Below are positions 8,563 through 18,214 of a DNA stretch of 64,000 bases, one piece after another (position 1 is the stretch's first letter; every line of letters starts with the position of its first letter). The stretch covers positions 62,001 to 126,000 of the forward strand of contig NC_011892.1 in the NCBI RefSeq assembly GCF_000022085.1, read 5' to 3'. The notes beneath the pieces were generated by a model. It searched no databases and was not told the DNA's origin. It was given only the letters and a program-made list of their open reading frames with translations. Origin of the DNA: Methylobacterium nodulans ORS 2060. GTDB taxonomy: Bacteria; Pseudomonadota; Alphaproteobacteria; Rhizobiales; Beijerinckiaceae. The position numbers and the translations under genes are program-made.

Positions 8563-9495
8563 TCAAGCCCGAGCCTGCCCGCGCCGCGCCGGCTCCACCC
8601 GGTCAGACTTCCAGCGCAGCGCCTCGACCAGCACGGCAAGAGCCTGGGCGGGTTGCCGGCGGCTCGGATAGTAGATGTGATAGCCGGAAAACGGCTCGCA
8701 CCAGTCCTCCAGCACCCGAACAAGCGCCCCGGTGTCCAGATGGGCCTGCACTCCGTCCTCGGGGAGATAGGCGATCCCGAACCCGTCGAGCGCAGCCAGC
8801 AGGATCAGCGTCACGGTGTTGAACACGAGCTGGCCCTCGACCCACACCCTGAGCTCGCGCCCGTCCTTCTCGAACTCCCAGGCATAGAGCCCGCCACGCG
8901 TTGGCAGCCGCAGGTTGATGCAGTCGTGAATGGTCAGGTCCTCCGGACGCTCCGGCTTTGAGCGACCGGCAAAATAGGCGGGCGCGGCGACGGCGGCCAT
9001 GCGCACGTCCGGCCCGATCCGCACCGCGGTCATGTCCTTGGCTACCGTGCCCCCGTAGCGCACGCCCGCGTCGAAGCGCTCGGCGACAATGTCGGTCAGG
9101 CCGTAGTCGACGGCAATCTCCACCTTGATGTCCGGGTATTCCGGCAAGACCCGCTTCAGGGTCGGCCAGAGCACCGTGTTCGCAGCATGCTCGGTGGCCG
9201 TGATGCGGACGGTGCCGGCGGGCTTGCCCCGGAGCTCCGCCAGCATGGCGAGCCCCGCCTCGATCTCCGCGAACCGCGGCCCCACCGCCTTGAGGAGGCG
9301 CTCCCCGGCTTCGGTCGGCGCGACGCTCCGGGTGGTCCGCGTGAGCAGCCGGACCCCCAAGCGCGCCTCAAGGCCGCGGACGGTCTGGCTGAGTGCCGGC
9401 TGCGACACCCCGAGCTGCGCAGCGGCCCGGGTGAAGCTGCCCGTGCGCGCGACGGCGATGAAGGCGAACAGGTCGTTCAGGCTCTCGCGCAACAT
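8563..9495 (-). CDS. LysR-type transcriptional regulator (paralogue A)
   Basis: The 310-residue protein carries the LysR helix-turn-helix at about residues 5-60 (FTRAAAQLGVSQPALSQTVRGLE). A periplasmic-binding-like effector domain follows, with EPFSGYHIYYPSRRQPAQAL near the C-terminus, a form common in the AaeR/DsdC-like subgroup. It is divergently arranged with the cupin-SDR operon, with 132 bases between. The start codon abuts a paired TCATAA element (9496-9514) that is also found in front of the second LysR gene of this block. The two regulators are close paralogues over their whole length. It probably senses a small carbonyl or aromatic compound and activates the divergent genes, by inference. 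Confidence 0.88.
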   Translation of the reverse strand: MLRESLNDLFAFIAVARTGSFTRAAAQLGVSQPALSQTVRGLEARLGVRLLTRTTRSVAPTEAGERLLKAVGPRFAEIEAGLAMLAELRGKPAGTVRITATEHAANTVLWPTLKRVLPEYPDIKVEIAVDYGLTDIVAERFDAGVRYGGTVAKDMTAVRIGPDVRMAAVAAPAYFAGRSKPERPEDLTIHDCINLRLPTRGGLYAWEFEKDGRELRVWVEGQLVFNTVTLILLAALDGFGIAYLPEDGVQAHLDTGALVRVLEDWCEPFSGYHIYYPSRRQPAQALAVLVEALRWKSDRVEPARRGQARA

Positions 9496-9514
9496 TCATA
9501 AGGCTCGCTCATAA
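9496..9514. promoter_or_regulatory. Putative LysR operator, TCATAA direct pair
   Basis: TCATAA occurs at 9496-9501 and again at 9509-9514, thirteen bases apart. The sequence between and around them (CGCTCATAA, then CTAATCC near 9534) is conserved in front of the paralogous LysR gene at 14222-14240. Conservation outside coding sequence next to two paralogous divergent regulators suggests a shared binding site. Confidence 0.55.
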
Positions 9515-9627
9515 CCCCATGTGCATCCCGGCATCTAATCCGGGTCGGGGCCAAGGGCTAGCTTGACTCGCGAGCATCCCCCGCAAACGCGGCGAGGCGG
9601 GGACACCCATCGGGACGGAGCGGCACC

Positions 9628-10050
9628 ATGGAGATCAAGCGCCTCGGCTCGCAGCCCTCGGGCAAGGGCCCGCAGGAGTGGTTCACCGGCACGGTCCGCG
9701 TCGACCCCCTGTTCGGCTCGTCCGAGCCGGCCCGCACGAGCGGCGCCCTCGTCACCTTCGAGCCCGGCGCCCGCACGGCTTGGCACACCCACCCGCTCGG
9801 CCAGACGCTCATCGTCACCGCCGGCTGCGGCTGGGTCCAGCGCGAGGGCGGCCCCATCGAGGAGATCCGCCCCGGGGATGTGGTCTGGTTCGAGCCGGGC
9901 GAGAAGCACTGGCACGGCGCCACTGCGACCATCGCGATGAGCCACATCGCCATCCAGGAGGCGCTCAACGGCAGCCCCGTCGAGTGGATGGAGAAGGCCC
10001 GCGACGACCAATACGCGTCCCCCGTCGCCCCAGCAAGCGGGCAGCACTGA
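9628..10050 (+). CDS. Cupin protein, manganese hydroxynitrile-lyase-like
   Basis: The 140-residue single-domain cupin has no signal peptide. The metal site can be read directly: His53, His55 and Gln59 in HTHPLGQ, and His94 in GEKHWHG, with His96 beside it. Gln in place of the usual cupin Glu, and these residue numbers, are the arrangement described for bacterial cupin hydroxynitrile lyases such as the Granulicella enzyme. Those enzymes add or remove cyanide on aldehydes using Mn. Ala40, Val42 and Gln110 are also as I remember them in that family. The gene leads an operon with two SDR genes. The natural substrate of this family is unclear, so detoxification or turnover of a carbonyl compound is only an inference. 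Confidence 0.82.
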   Translation: MEIKRLGSQPSGKGPQEWFTGTVRVDPLFGSSEPARTSGALVTFEPGARTAWHTHPLGQTLIVTAGCGWVQREGGPIEEIRPGDVVWFEPGEKHWHGATATIAMSHIAIQEALNGSPVEWMEKARDDQYASPVAPASGQH

Positions 10051-10099
10051 CCATGCCGACCGCCCTCGCACCCATCACTCACTGAGAAGGAAGAAACCG

Positions 10100-10867
10100 A
10101 TGAGCGTGACGTATTCGTTCGAAGGACAGGTGGCCCTGGTGACGGGTGCCGCCATGGGCATGGGGCTGGCGACGGCCAAGGCGTTCGCCGAGGCAGGCGC
10201 GGCAGTCGTCCTGTCCGACACCAACGCGGACGCCCTGAAGTCCGCCACCGAGGGGTTGAAGGCGGCGGGCCATCGGGTGCTCGGCGTCCGGTGCGACGTC
10301 GCGAACGAGGCCGAGGTTGCCTCCATGATCGAGCGGACGGTCGAGACGTTCGGCCGGCTGGATGCAGCCTTCAACAATGCCGGTATCCAGATCCCGCCCG
10401 CCGACATCGTCGACGTGCCCAGCGAGGATTACGAGCGCGTGATGGCGGTCAACCTGCGCGGCGTGTGGAACTGCATGAAGCACGAGTTGCGCCAGATGCA
10501 GGCGCAGGGCAGCGGCGCCATCGTCAACTGCTCGTCGATCGGCGGCCTGAAAGGGTTGGAGTTCCTCGCCGCCTATCACGGCACGAAGCACGGCGTGATC
10601 GGGCTGACCAAGTGCGCGGCGCTTGAGAACGCGGCACGGGGCATCCGCGTCAATGCGGTCTGCCCGGGCACCATCGACACGCCGATGGTGGCCGCGATGG
10701 TGACGGAGCGGCCCGAGGCCATGGCGGAGATCATCAAGAAGCAGCCCATCGGGCGGCTCGGGCGGCCCGAGGAGGTCGCGTCCGCAGTGCTCTGGCTCTG
10801 CAGCGATGCGTCGAGCTTCGTGCTCGGCGTTGCCCTGTCCGTCGACGGCGGCTTCGCCGCGCACTGA
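10100..10867 (+). CDS. SDR family NAD(P)-dependent oxidoreductase
   Basis: The 255-residue classical short-chain dehydrogenase has the cofactor loop TGAAMGMG at residues 15-22 and NNAG at about 92-95. The catalytic set is Ser146, Tyr159 and Lys163. Asp40 after the second strand favours NAD over NADP. An SPVDGG-like C-terminus (VDGGFAAH) completes the fold. Enzymes of this type interconvert alcohols and carbonyls. It follows the cupin by 49 bases with GAGAAGGA upstream of the ATG, and its TGA overlaps the start of the next gene. A second SDR of the same subfamily lies at 12542-13315, so the operon contains a duplicated oxidoreductase. Confidence 0.9.
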   Translation: MSVTYSFEGQVALVTGAAMGMGLATAKAFAEAGAAVVLSDTNADALKSATEGLKAAGHRVLGVRCDVANEAEVASMIERTVETFGRLDAAFNNAGIQIPPADIVDVPSEDYERVMAVNLRGVWNCMKHELRQMQAQGSGAIVNCSSIGGLKGLEFLAAYHGTKHGVIGLTKCAALENAARGIRVNAVCPGTIDTPMVAAMVTERPEAMAEIIKKQPIGRLGRPEEVASAVLWLCSDASSFVLGVALSVDGGFAAH

Positions 10868-11376
10868 TGGGCCGTCCCATGCGACGCGGCATGTGGACGG
10901 CGACGCTTCTCACGACGACGGCGCTCGTCGTCCTGGCTGCTCAGGCCGGGCTCCACGGCGAGCCCGGGCCGGACCGGCGGCCGTCCTCACCCACGAGCCA
11001 GAGAGGGCATGCGATGGAGAGCGTTCGAATTCTGCTGGCCGGCGAGAGCGTCACCGCGACCCTGGAGGACGGCGAGGCGGCCCGCGCCTTCAAGGCGCTC
11101 CTGCCCCTGACGTTGAGCCTGACGGATTACAACGCGACCGAGAAGATCAGCGATCTCCCCAAGCGGCTGCCGACCCAGGGCGCGCCGGCGGGCTTCGATC
11201 CGGAACCCGGCGACCTCGCCTATTATGCGCCCTGGGGAAACCTGGCGGTCTTCTACAAGGACTTCGGCTACTCCCGGGGGCTCGTCCGCCTAGGCAAGCT
11301 GAGCCGCATCCCCGAAGCGTTCCGTGGTCCGGGTCCGGTAACCGTGACCATCGAAGCCGTCACGTCCCGCGAGTGA
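10867..11376 (+). CDS. Cyclophilin-like fold protein with N-terminal membrane/signal segment
   Basis: The 169-residue protein starts with a hydrophobic stretch (TATLLTTTALVVLAAQAG) that looks like a signal peptide or anchor. A domain from about residue 50 resembles the cyclophilin-like 2 family (MESVRILLAGESVTATLEDG, GDLAYYAPWGNLAVFYKDFG). Members of that family are small, of unknown biochemical role and frequently accompany oxidoreductases. The start ATG overlaps the SDR stop as TGATG, indicating translational coupling. An internal ATG at the MESV residue could give a cytoplasmic form. It is predicted to be periplasmic or membrane-tethered if the first start is used. Confidence 0.75.
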   Translation: MGRPMRRGMWTATLLTTTALVVLAAQAGLHGEPGPDRRPSSPTSQRGHAMESVRILLAGESVTATLEDGEAARAFKALLPLTLSLTDYNATEKISDLPKRLPTQGAPAGFDPEPGDLAYYAPWGNLAVFYKDFGYSRGLVRLGKLSRIPEAFRGPGPVTVTIEAVTSRE

Positions 11377-11386
11377 GCCGGCAGCG

Positions 11387-12460
11387 ATGATCGGACAGGT
11401 GATGTGCGCGACGCCCGGCCCGCGGCGGCTGGCCCGACGGGCAGCCCTGGGGCTCATCGTTCTGACCGGCGTCGCCGGCCTCGCTCCGGCGGGCCGTACG
11501 CAACCCGGCGAGGTGCCGCGCGCACTGGCCTACGACGCGCAGACGCGCGGGGCCGTGCCGATCCCGCCGGCCGAGCGCGGGCTTCAGACGGTGGTGGCCG
11601 AGCCCTGGTTCAAGGTGTCCGACGAGGGTGTGCCCCTGGAGGGGCCGGCCTTCGACCGGAACGGCAACCTGCTCTTCACCGACGCGGGCAGCGGACGCGT
11701 GTTCCGCCTCGCGCCGGACAGGCGCCTCTCCACTGTCGTGCCCGCGAACACTCTCGGGCTCGGCGGTCTCGCGGTTCATAAGGACGGGCGCATCTTCGCC
11801 GCCGGGACGGGCGGCTTCCGGCACGGCTCCGTCGTCGTCGTCTAGCCCGACGGCTCGGGGTTGCGGACGGTCGTGCCGCCGGAGGCGGGCTACGTGCCGA
11901 ACGACCTGGTGTTCGACGCCCGGGGCGGCTTCTACTTCACCGACTTCCGGGGCACCTCCACCGATCCGCAGGGCGGCGTCTACTACGTCTCGCCGGACCT
12001 CAAGACGGTCACGCCCGTCCTGCCGCACCTCGCGATGGCGAACGGCGTCGCGCTGAGCCCGGACGGCAAGACGCTCTGGGTGACGGAGTTCAGCCGGAAC
12101 CTCCTGCATCGGGTCGAGCTGGCGGATGCGACCACTCCCACACCGTTCGGGACGGCGGTCGCCTACCACTTCACCGGCTCCGCGCCGGACTCGATGCGCG
12201 CCGACGCCGACGGCAACCTCTACGTCGCCATGTACGGCCAGGGTCGCGTGCTGGCGTTCAACCGCAACGGCATCCCCATCGGGCAGGTGCTGCTGCCGGG
12301 GCGCGACGAGGGCCACAACCTGCGCTCCACCAGCATGGCCCTCAAGCCCGGGACCGACGACCTCTTCAACATCACGAACGACAGAGAGGGCGGGCAGGGC
12401 TCGACGGTCTTCCACGCCAGGGCATTCGCGAAGGCCCTGCCTCTCTACTCGCACCAGTAA
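11387..12460 (+). pseudogene. SMP-30/gluconolactonase-like protein interrupted by an in-frame TAG
   Basis: The frame encodes a secreted beta-propeller lactonase. An N-terminal RRLARRA-hydrophobic leader is followed by repeated blades (EGPAFDRNGNLLFTDAG, FDARGGFYFTDFRG, ANGVALSPDGKTLWVTE). The family hydrolyses sugar or other lactones and some use Ca2+. At 11843-11845 a TAG splits it after VVVV and the same frame resumes at once with PDGSGLRTVVPP, ending at 12460. A single base change accounts for the break, and no nearby start would rescue the second half. Without suppression the gene makes only a 152-residue piece. It sits in the cupin-SDR operon, so a lactone product is conceivable. Confidence 0.85.
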
Positions 12461-12541
12461 CGGTCGGATCGTCCGGACCTGTCGGGCGGCGTCCGCCTCG
12501 GAGCCCCACACCCCCACGATTCCCGCGAAGGAGAACAGCCC

Positions 12542-13315
12542 ATGACCACAATCCAGAACGACGGCTTTGCCGGCAAGGTCGCCTTCGTGACCGGCGCGAC
12601 GAGCGGCATCGGGCGCGCCACGGCCCTGGCCTTCGCCCGGGCGGGTGCGAGCGTGGCGCTCGCGGACGTGTCGCAGGAGGGCAGCCGCGAAGCGGCCCGC
12701 ATCATCGAGGAGGCGGGCGGGCGCGTCCTCGCCGTCCGGTGCGACGTGAGCAAGGCCGAGGACGTGAAGGCGGCGCTCGACAGGACGGTCGAGACGTTCG
12801 GGGGGCTCGACTTCGCCTTCAACAACGCCGGGGTCGAGCAGCCGGTCATGGCGGCCGCCGACATCGCGGACGAGGATTTCGACCGCATCGTCGCGGTCAA
12901 CCTGCGCGGCGTGTTCCTGTGCATGAAGCACCAGATCCCCCTGATGCTGCGCGGCGGGGGTGGCGCCATCGTGAACACCTCCTCGGGCGCCGGGGTGAAG
13001 GGCTTCGCCGGCCAGGCCGCGTACACCGCGACCAAGCATGGGGTGATCGGGATGACCAAGTGCGCGGCCCTCGACTACGCGAAGGAGAACATCCGGGTGA
13101 ACGCCATCTGCCCCGGCATCATCGACACCCCGATGATGCAGCGTTTCACGGGTGGGACCCCCGAGGGCGTGGCGCGGGTGGTCGCGCAGGAGCCGGTCGG
13201 CCGCATGGGCAAGCCCGAGGAGATCGCCGCCGCGGTCCTCTACCTGTGCTCGGCCCCGGCCGCCTTCGTGACCGGACACGCCATGGTGGTCGACGGCGGC
13301 CAGACGGTGGGCTGA
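12542..13315 (+). CDS. SDR family NAD(P)-dependent oxidoreductase (second copy)
   Basis: The 257-residue short-chain dehydrogenase has TGATSGIG at residues 17-24, NNAG near 94-97, and the triad Ser148, Tyr161 and Lys165. A C-terminal VVDGGQTVG follows. Asp42 after the second strand suggests NAD. It is clearly paralogous to the SDR at 10100-10867 (same CDV, ETFG, VNLRGV and CMKH segments) but diverged enough to be an old duplication. A GAAGGAGA site precedes the ATG. It is the last gene of this operon and converges with the second LysR gene, with twelve bases between the two ends. Confidence 0.9.
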   Translation: MTTIQNDGFAGKVAFVTGATSGIGRATALAFARAGASVALADVSQEGSREAARIIEEAGGRVLAVRCDVSKAEDVKAALDRTVETFGGLDFAFNNAGVEQPVMAAADIADEDFDRIVAVNLRGVFLCMKHQIPLMLRGGGGAIVNTSSGAGVKGFAGQAAYTATKHGVIGMTKCAALDYAKENIRVNAICPGIIDTPMMQRFTGGTPEGVARVVAQEPVGRMGKPEEIAAAVLYLCSAPAAFVTGHAMVVDGGQTVG

Positions 13316-13327
13316 CGCCGGGCCCGG

Positions 13328-14221
13328 TCAGCCCCGATGGCGCAATGCCTCGACCAGAACCGTGAAGGCCGGGGCAGCCTGGCGGCGGCTCGGATAGTAT
13401 AGATGGTAGCCGGGGAAGGGCTCGCACCAATCCTCCAACACCCGCACCAGCCGCCCCTCCGCAACCTGCGCCTGCACCTGGTCCTCGGGCAGGTACGCCA
13501 GCCCGAGCCCGGCCAGGGCCGCGTTCCGGATCAGATGCAGGCTGGTGAACACGAGCTGGCCCTCGACCCGTACGGCGAGCTCCCGCCCCGCTCGTCCGAA
13601 CTCCCAGGGATAGAACCCGCCGCGCGTCGGACGGCGCAGGTTGATGCACCTTTGGGCGGTCAGGTCCTCCGGCTGCTTGGGCTTGGGCCGGCCCTGGAAG
13701 TAGGCGGGCGCGCCGACCACGGCGATGCGCATGGGCGGCCCGATCCGCACCGCGACCATGTCCTTCTCGACGTGCTCGCCGATGCGCACGCCCGCGTCGA
13801 AGCGCTCGGCCACGATGTTCGTCAGGCTCTGCTCGGTGACGACCTCGACGGTGATGTCCGGGTAATCCGGCAGCAGCCGCTCCAGGGCCGGCCACAGGAC
13901 CGTCTCTGCCGCATGCTCGGGCGCCGTGATGCGGACGGTGCCGGCCGGCGTCTCCCGAAGCTCCGTCAACGCCGAGAGCTCGACCTCGATCTGCTCGAAC
14001 TGGGGGCCCACGATGCGCAGCAGGCGCTCGCCGGCCTCGGTCGGCGACACGCTGCGCGTGGAGCGGTTCAGCAACTGGAGCCCGAGCCGCGCCTCAAGCC
14101 CGTTCATGGCGTGGCTCAAGGCCGACTGGGTGACGCCCAGACGAGCCGCGGCGCGGGTGAAGCTCCCCTCCTGGGCCACGGTGGTGAAGGAGAGCAGGTC
14201 CGTCAGGTTCTCCCGCGCCAT
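13328..14221 (-). CDS. LysR-type transcriptional regulator (paralogue B)
   Basis: The 297-residue regulator has its helix-turn-helix at about residues 5-60 (FTRAAARLGVTQSALSHAMNGLE). Its effector domain ends in EPFPGYHLYYPSRRQ, closely matching paralogue A at 8563-9495. It is divergent from the PaoABC-type operon with 167 bases between. The paired TCATAA element at 14222-14240 touches its start codon, exactly as in paralogue A. This arrangement implies autoregulation and control of the aldehyde oxidoreductase genes, and possible cross-talk between the two regulators. Confidence 0.88.
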   Translation of the reverse strand: MARENLTDLLSFTTVAQEGSFTRAAARLGVTQSALSHAMNGLEARLGLQLLNRSTRSVSPTEAGERLLRIVGPQFEQIEVELSALTELRETPAGTVRITAPEHAAETVLWPALERLLPDYPDITVEVVTEQSLTNIVAERFDAGVRIGEHVEKDMVAVRIGPPMRIAVVGAPAYFQGRPKPKQPEDLTAQRCINLRRPTRGGFYPWEFGRAGRELAVRVEGQLVFTSLHLIRNAALAGLGLAYLPEDQVQAQVAEGRLVRVLEDWCEPFPGYHLYYPSRRQAAPAFTVLVEALRHRG

Positions 14222-14240
14222 TCATAACCTCCGCTCATAA
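14222..14240. promoter_or_regulatory. Putative LysR operator, TCATAA direct pair (second copy)
   Basis: TCATAA lies at 14222-14227 and 14235-14240 with the same thirteen-base period as at 9496-9514. Conserved CTAATCC and AAGGGCT follow within sixty bases in both regions, while the rest of the spacers has drifted. Confidence 0.55.
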
Positions 14241-14388
14241 GCCTAAGTGAATTCGAGCGCCTAATCCAGTTGTCCGAAGGGCTCTAGCTTCCTCGTCAAG
14301 GAAGGCGAGACCGACCGCGCAGCTCGTCGGGTCGCGACGCCCCATCGGCGATGACGACCCCGTCGCCGCGAACGGTCCGGAGGACGAT

Positions 14389-15024
14389 ATGGACGGTTCC
14401 AACGCGTTCGAACTGAACCGGAGAGACTTGATGGTCGGAGCATCCGCCACCGCGGCCCTTGGTGCCATGCCCTTGGCCGCGGGCGCCAAGCCCGCCGGCA
14501 CCGAAAGGCCCAACCTGGCAAAGGTCGTGTTCACGGTGAACGGCGAGCAGCGCGAACTCGAACTCGACATCCGAACCAGCCTGCTCGACGCCGTGCGCGA
14601 GCACCTGCACCTGACCGGCTCCAAGAAGGGCTGCGACCACGGCCAGTGCGGTGCCTGCACCATGATCGTCGACGGGCGGCGCATCAATGCCTGCCTGACG
14701 CTCGCCGTCATGCACCAGGGCAGCGAGGTCACCACCATCGAGGGACTCGGCCAGCCGGAGAACCTGCATCCGATGCAGGCCGCCTTCATCAAGCACGACG
14801 GCTACCAGTGCGGCTACTGCACGCCGGGCCAGATCTGCTCGGGCGTCGCAGTGCTCGCCGAGATCAAGGCCGGCATCCCGAGCCACGTCACCGCCGACCT
14901 CACCGCCACCCCCGAGGTGACGGAGACCGAGATCCGCGAGCGCATGAGCGGCAACATCTGCCGCTGTGGCGCCTACTCCAACATCGTCGCGGCCATGACC
15001 GAGGTCGCCGGGAGGCAGGCATGA
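14389..15024 (+). CDS. paoA: Aldehyde oxidoreductase 2Fe-2S subunit, PaoA type, Tat-exported
   Basis: The 211-residue iron-sulfur subunit of a xanthine-oxidase-family enzyme has a twin-arginine leader ([17 protein letters not shown]), so the complex is exported folded to the periplasm. A plant-type ferredoxin domain has Cys82, Cys87, Cys90 and Cys102. A second helical 2Fe-2S domain has Cys141 and Cys144 in CGYC and Cys191 and Cys193 in CRC. It passes electrons from the molybdenum centre to FAD. The stop overlaps the next start (ATGA). Order and sizes match E. coli paoABC, which oxidises aromatic and other aldehydes. The symbol rests on that architecture. Confidence 0.9.
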   Translation: MDGSNAFELNRRDLMVGASATAALGAMPLAAGAKPAGTERPNLAKVVFTVNGEQRELELDIRTSLLDAVREHLHLTGSKKGCDHGQCGACTMIVDGRRINACLTLAVMHQGSEVTTIEGLGQPENLHPMQAAFIKHDGYQCGYCTPGQICSGVAVLAEIKAGIPSHVTADLTATPEVTETEIRERMSGNICRCGAYSNIVAAMTEVAGRQA

Positions 15025-15971
15025 GGTCCTTCACCTACGAGCGCCCGAGCACGCCGGCCGAGGCCGCGGCGGCCGTCGCCCGCACGCCGGGCGCGAAGTT
15101 CATCGCCGGCGGCACGAACCTGCTCGACCTGATGAAGCTGCAGATCGAGACGCCGACCCACCTCGTCGACGTGAACGGGCTTTCCCTCGACCGCATCGAG
15201 CCGACGCCGGAGGGGGGCTTGCGCATCGGCGCGCTCATGCGCAACACCGACCTCGCCGCCGACCCGCGGGTGCGCAAGGATTACGCGGTGCTGAGCCGGG
15301 CGCTGCTCGCGGGCGCCTCGGGGCAGCTGCGCAACAAGGCCACCACCGCCGGCAATCTGATGCAGCGGACCCGCTGCCCGTACTTCTACGATACCGCCCA
15401 GCCCTGCAACAAACGGCAGCCGGGCTCGGGCTGCTCCGCCCTCGACGGGGTCAGCCGGCAGCTCGCGGTGATCGGGGGCAGTGACGCCTGCATCGCCACG
15501 AACCCCAGCGACATGGCGGTCGCCATGCGGGTTCTCGACGCGACGGTCGAGACCGTCGACGCCAAGGGCGCTGAGCGGACGATCCCGATGGCCGAGTTCC
15601 ACCGCCTGCCCGGCGACACGCCCGAGGTCGATACGACCCTGAAGCCGGGCGAGCTCATCACCGCGGTGACGCTGCCCAAGCCCCTCGGCGGGGCGCAGGT
15701 CTACCGCAAGGTGCGCGACCGCGCTTCTTATGCCTTCGCGTTGGTCTCGGTCGCCGCCGTGGTGCAGCCGGACGGCACGGGCCGCGTCGCCTTCGGCGGC
15801 TTAGCACACAAGCCCTGGCGGGTAGAGGCCGCCGAGGCCGACCTGCCGCGCGGGGCGAAGGCAGTGGCCGCCAGGCTCCTCGACGGAGCCAAGCCCACCC
15901 ACGACAACGCGTTCAAGCTGAAGCTCGCCGAGCGGACTCTCGGCGCGGCGCTCAAGCAAGCGAGGGCCTGA
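15021..15971 (+). CDS. paoB: Aldehyde oxidoreductase FAD-binding subunit, PaoB type
   Basis: The 316-residue protein starts at the ATG that overlaps the paoA stop. The FAD-binding loop reads [13 protein letters not shown]. The insertion containing [15 protein letters not shown] and GSGCSAL supplies the cysteines of the extra 4Fe-4S cluster characteristic of PaoB and 4-hydroxybenzoyl-CoA reductase-like medium subunits. A CO-dehydrogenase flavoprotein C-terminal domain follows. It accepts electrons from the 2Fe-2S subunit and hands them to the external acceptor. It has no leader of its own and would ride out with the Tat signal of PaoA. Confidence 0.9.
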   Translation: MRSFTYERPSTPAEAAAAVARTPGAKFIAGGTNLLDLMKLQIETPTHLVDVNGLSLDRIEPTPEGGLRIGALMRNTDLAADPRVRKDYAVLSRALLAGASGQLRNKATTAGNLMQRTRCPYFYDTAQPCNKRQPGSGCSALDGVSRQLAVIGGSDACIATNPSDMAVAMRVLDATVETVDAKGAERTIPMAEFHRLPGDTPEVDTTLKPGELITAVTLPKPLGGAQVYRKVRDRASYAFALVSVAAVVQPDGTGRVAFGGLAHKPWRVEAAEADLPRGAKAVAARLLDGAKPTHDNAFKLKLAERTLGAALKQARA

Positions 15972-15974
15972 GCC

Positions 15975-18194
15975 ATGAAGTTCGACACCCCCGCGGGCAC
16001 CAACCCCATCGACCAGCTCAAGGTCGTGGGCCGCGCTACCGACCGCATCGACGGCAAGTACAAGACCACCGGCACGGCGCCCTACGCCTACGAGCGCCAC
16101 GACGTCGTGCCGAACCAGGCCTACGGCTACGTGCTCGGCACTGGCATCGCCAAGGGCCGCGTCCGTGCGATGCACGTCGAGGAGGCCCGGCAGGCGCCCG
16201 GCGTCCTCGCCGTCGTCACGACGCTCGACACGCCTCGGCTCGGGCGCGGCATGTTGAACGCGGCCTACCTGTTCGGGGGACCGGAGGTTCAGCATTACCA
16301 CCAGGCGATCGCCGTCGTGGTGGCGGAGACCTTCGAGCAGGCCCGGGCGGCGGCGTTCCTCATCCGGGTCGACTACGCGCCGGAGGTCGGCCGCTTCGAC
16401 CTGGCCGCGGAGACGCCGTCCGCGCCGCCGGTCGGGGGCGACAGCGGGGAGGGCAGCGGCAGCAGCGGCAAGGAGCGCGTCGGCGACTTCGACGGCGCCT
16501 TCGCGCAGGCTCCCGTCACGCTCGACGAGACCTACACCACCGCCGACGAGAGCCACGCCATGATGGAGCCGCATGCGACCATCGCGGCCTGGGAGGGCGA
16601 CAAGCTCACGCTCTGGACCTCCAACCAGATGATCGCCTGGGCCAAGGGTAGCATCGCCAAGATCCTTGGCATCCCGAAGCAGAACGTCCGGGTCGACTCG
16701 CCCTATGTCGGCGGCGGTTTCGGGGGCAAGCTCTTCGTGCGCGCAGATGCGGTGCTCGCCGCACTGGGCGCGAAGGCGGCGCAACGCCCGGTCAAGGTGG
16801 CGCTGACGCGTCCGCTCATCCCCAACAACACCACGCACCGACCCGCCACCATCCAGCGCATCCGCATCGGCGCGACGAAGGACGGCACCATCACCGCCAT
16901 CGCGCACGAGAGCACGTCGGGCAACCTGCCGGACGGCAGCCCCGAGACGGCGGTGGACCAGACCAAGCTCCTCTACGCCGGCGCCAATCGCCTCACTGCC
17001 CTGCGGCTCGCCCATCTCGACCTTCCCGAGGGCAACGCCATGCGCGCGCCCGGCGAGGCACCGGGCATGATGGCGCTGGAAATCGCCATAGACGAGATGG
17101 CGGAGAAGCTGGGGCTGGATCCGGTGGAGTTCCGCATCCGCAACGACACCCAGGTCGATCCGAACCAGCCGGGGCGCCGCTTCTCCCATCGCGACCTCGT
17201 CGGCTGCCTCAGGCTCGGTGCCGAGCGGTTCGGCTGGGCCAAGCGCAACCCGATTCCTGGACAGGCTCGTGACGGGCAGTGGCTTGTCGGCATCGGAATG
17301 GCGGCCGGCTTCCGCAACAATCTCCTGGGCAAGTCCGGCGCGCGCGTCCGGCTCGACGCAGGCGGGACTGTGACGGTCGAGACCGACATGACCGACATCG
17401 GCACTGGCAGCTACACCATCATCGCCCAGACCGCGGCGGAGATGATGGGCGTGCCGCTCGACACGGTCGTCGTCCGGCTCGGCGATTCCGACTTCCCGGC
17501 TTCGGCCGGCTCCGGCGGCCAATGGGGCGCCAACAACTCGACCGCCGGGGTCTATGCGGCCTGTGTGCAGCTGCGCGAAGCGGTGGCGCAGCGGCTCGGC
17601 ATCAACTCGGCCGACGCCGTCTTCGCGGACGGCCAGGTCCGCTCGGGCAATCGCGTCGTGCCGCTCGGCGAGGCGGCGAGGGCGGGCGAACTCACCGCCG
17701 AGGACGCCATCGAGTACGGCGACCTCTCCAAGAAGCAGCAGCAATCGACCTTCGCTGGCCATTTCGTGGAGGTGGGCGTCGATGTCGACACCGCGGAGGT
17801 GCGGGTGCGGCGCATGCTGGCGGTCTGCGCGGCTGGGCGCATCCTCAACCCGAAATCGGCCCGCAGTCAGGTCATCGGCGGGATGACCATGGGCGTCGGC
17901 GCGGCGCTGATGGAGAAACTCTCGGTCGACAGGCGCCGCGGCTTCTTCGTCAACCACGACCTCGCCGGCTACGAGGTGCCGGTGCATGCCGACATCCCCC
18001 ACCAGGAGGTGATCTTCCTCGACGAGGTCGATCCGATGTCGTCCCCGATGAAGGCCAAGGGGGTGGGCGAGCTCGGCCTGTGCGGGGTGGGCGCTGCTGT
18101 GGCGAACGCGGTCTACAACGCCACGGGCGTGCGGGTGCGGGATTATCCCATCACCGTCGACAAGCTCCTCGACCGCATGCCGGACGCGGCGTGA
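15975..18194 (+). CDS. paoC: Aldehyde oxidoreductase molybdenum-binding subunit, PaoC type
   Basis: The 739-residue catalytic subunit has aldehyde oxidase a/b hammerhead and molybdopterin-binding domains. Visible motifs are VGGGFGGK near residue 246 and the active-site GVGELG with the catalytic base at Glu699. RAPGEAPG near residue 357 takes the place of the conserved Arg region next to the Mo centre. It hydroxylates aldehydes to carboxylic acids using molybdopterin cytosine dinucleotide. No XdhC/PaoD-type maturation gene was seen in the window, so insertion of sulfurated cofactor must rely on a gene elsewhere. It starts three bases after the paoB stop. A serine/glycine-rich loop near residues 156-166 is unusual but probably a surface insertion. 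Confidence 0.9.
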   Translation: MKFDTPAGTNPIDQLKVVGRATDRIDGKYKTTGTAPYAYERHDVVPNQAYGYVLGTGIAKGRVRAMHVEEARQAPGVLAVVTTLDTPRLGRGMLNAAYLFGGPEVQHYHQAIAVVVAETFEQARAAAFLIRVDYAPEVGRFDLAAETPSAPPVGGDSGEGSGSSGKERVGDFDGAFAQAPVTLDETYTTADESHAMMEPHATIAAWEGDKLTLWTSNQMIAWAKGSIAKILGIPKQNVRVDSPYVGGGFGGKLFVRADAVLAALGAKAAQRPVKVALTRPLIPNNTTHRPATIQRIRIGATKDGTITAIAHESTSGNLPDGSPETAVDQTKLLYAGANRLTALRLAHLDLPEGNAMRAPGEAPGMMALEIAIDEMAEKLGLDPVEFRIRNDTQVDPNQPGRRFSHRDLVGCLRLGAERFGWAKRNPIPGQARDGQWLVGIGMAAGFRNNLLGKSGARVRLDAGGTVTVETDMTDIGTGSYTIIAQTAAEMMGVPLDTVVVRLGDSDFPASAGSGGQWGANNSTAGVYAACVQLREAVAQRLGINSADAVFADGQVRSGNRVVPLGEAARAGELTAEDAIEYGDLSKKQQQSTFAGHFVEVGVDVDTAEVRVRRMLAVCAAGRILNPKSARSQVIGGMTMGVGAALMEKLSVDRRRGFFVNHDLAGYEVPVHADIPHQEVIFLDEVDPMSSPMKAKGVGELGLCGVGAAVANAVYNATGVRVRDYPITVDKLLDRMPDAA

Positions 18195-18214
18195 GGCGCG
18201 AGGGAGATCCGGCC

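Noticed and set aside
15801..18002. Very long antisense frames opposite paoC, formate dehydrogenase and other GC-rich genes (also 32706-35261 plus and 3203-4738 plus)
   Set aside because: They show Arg/Gly/His-rich composition with no domains and mirror real genes; they are by-products of high GC.
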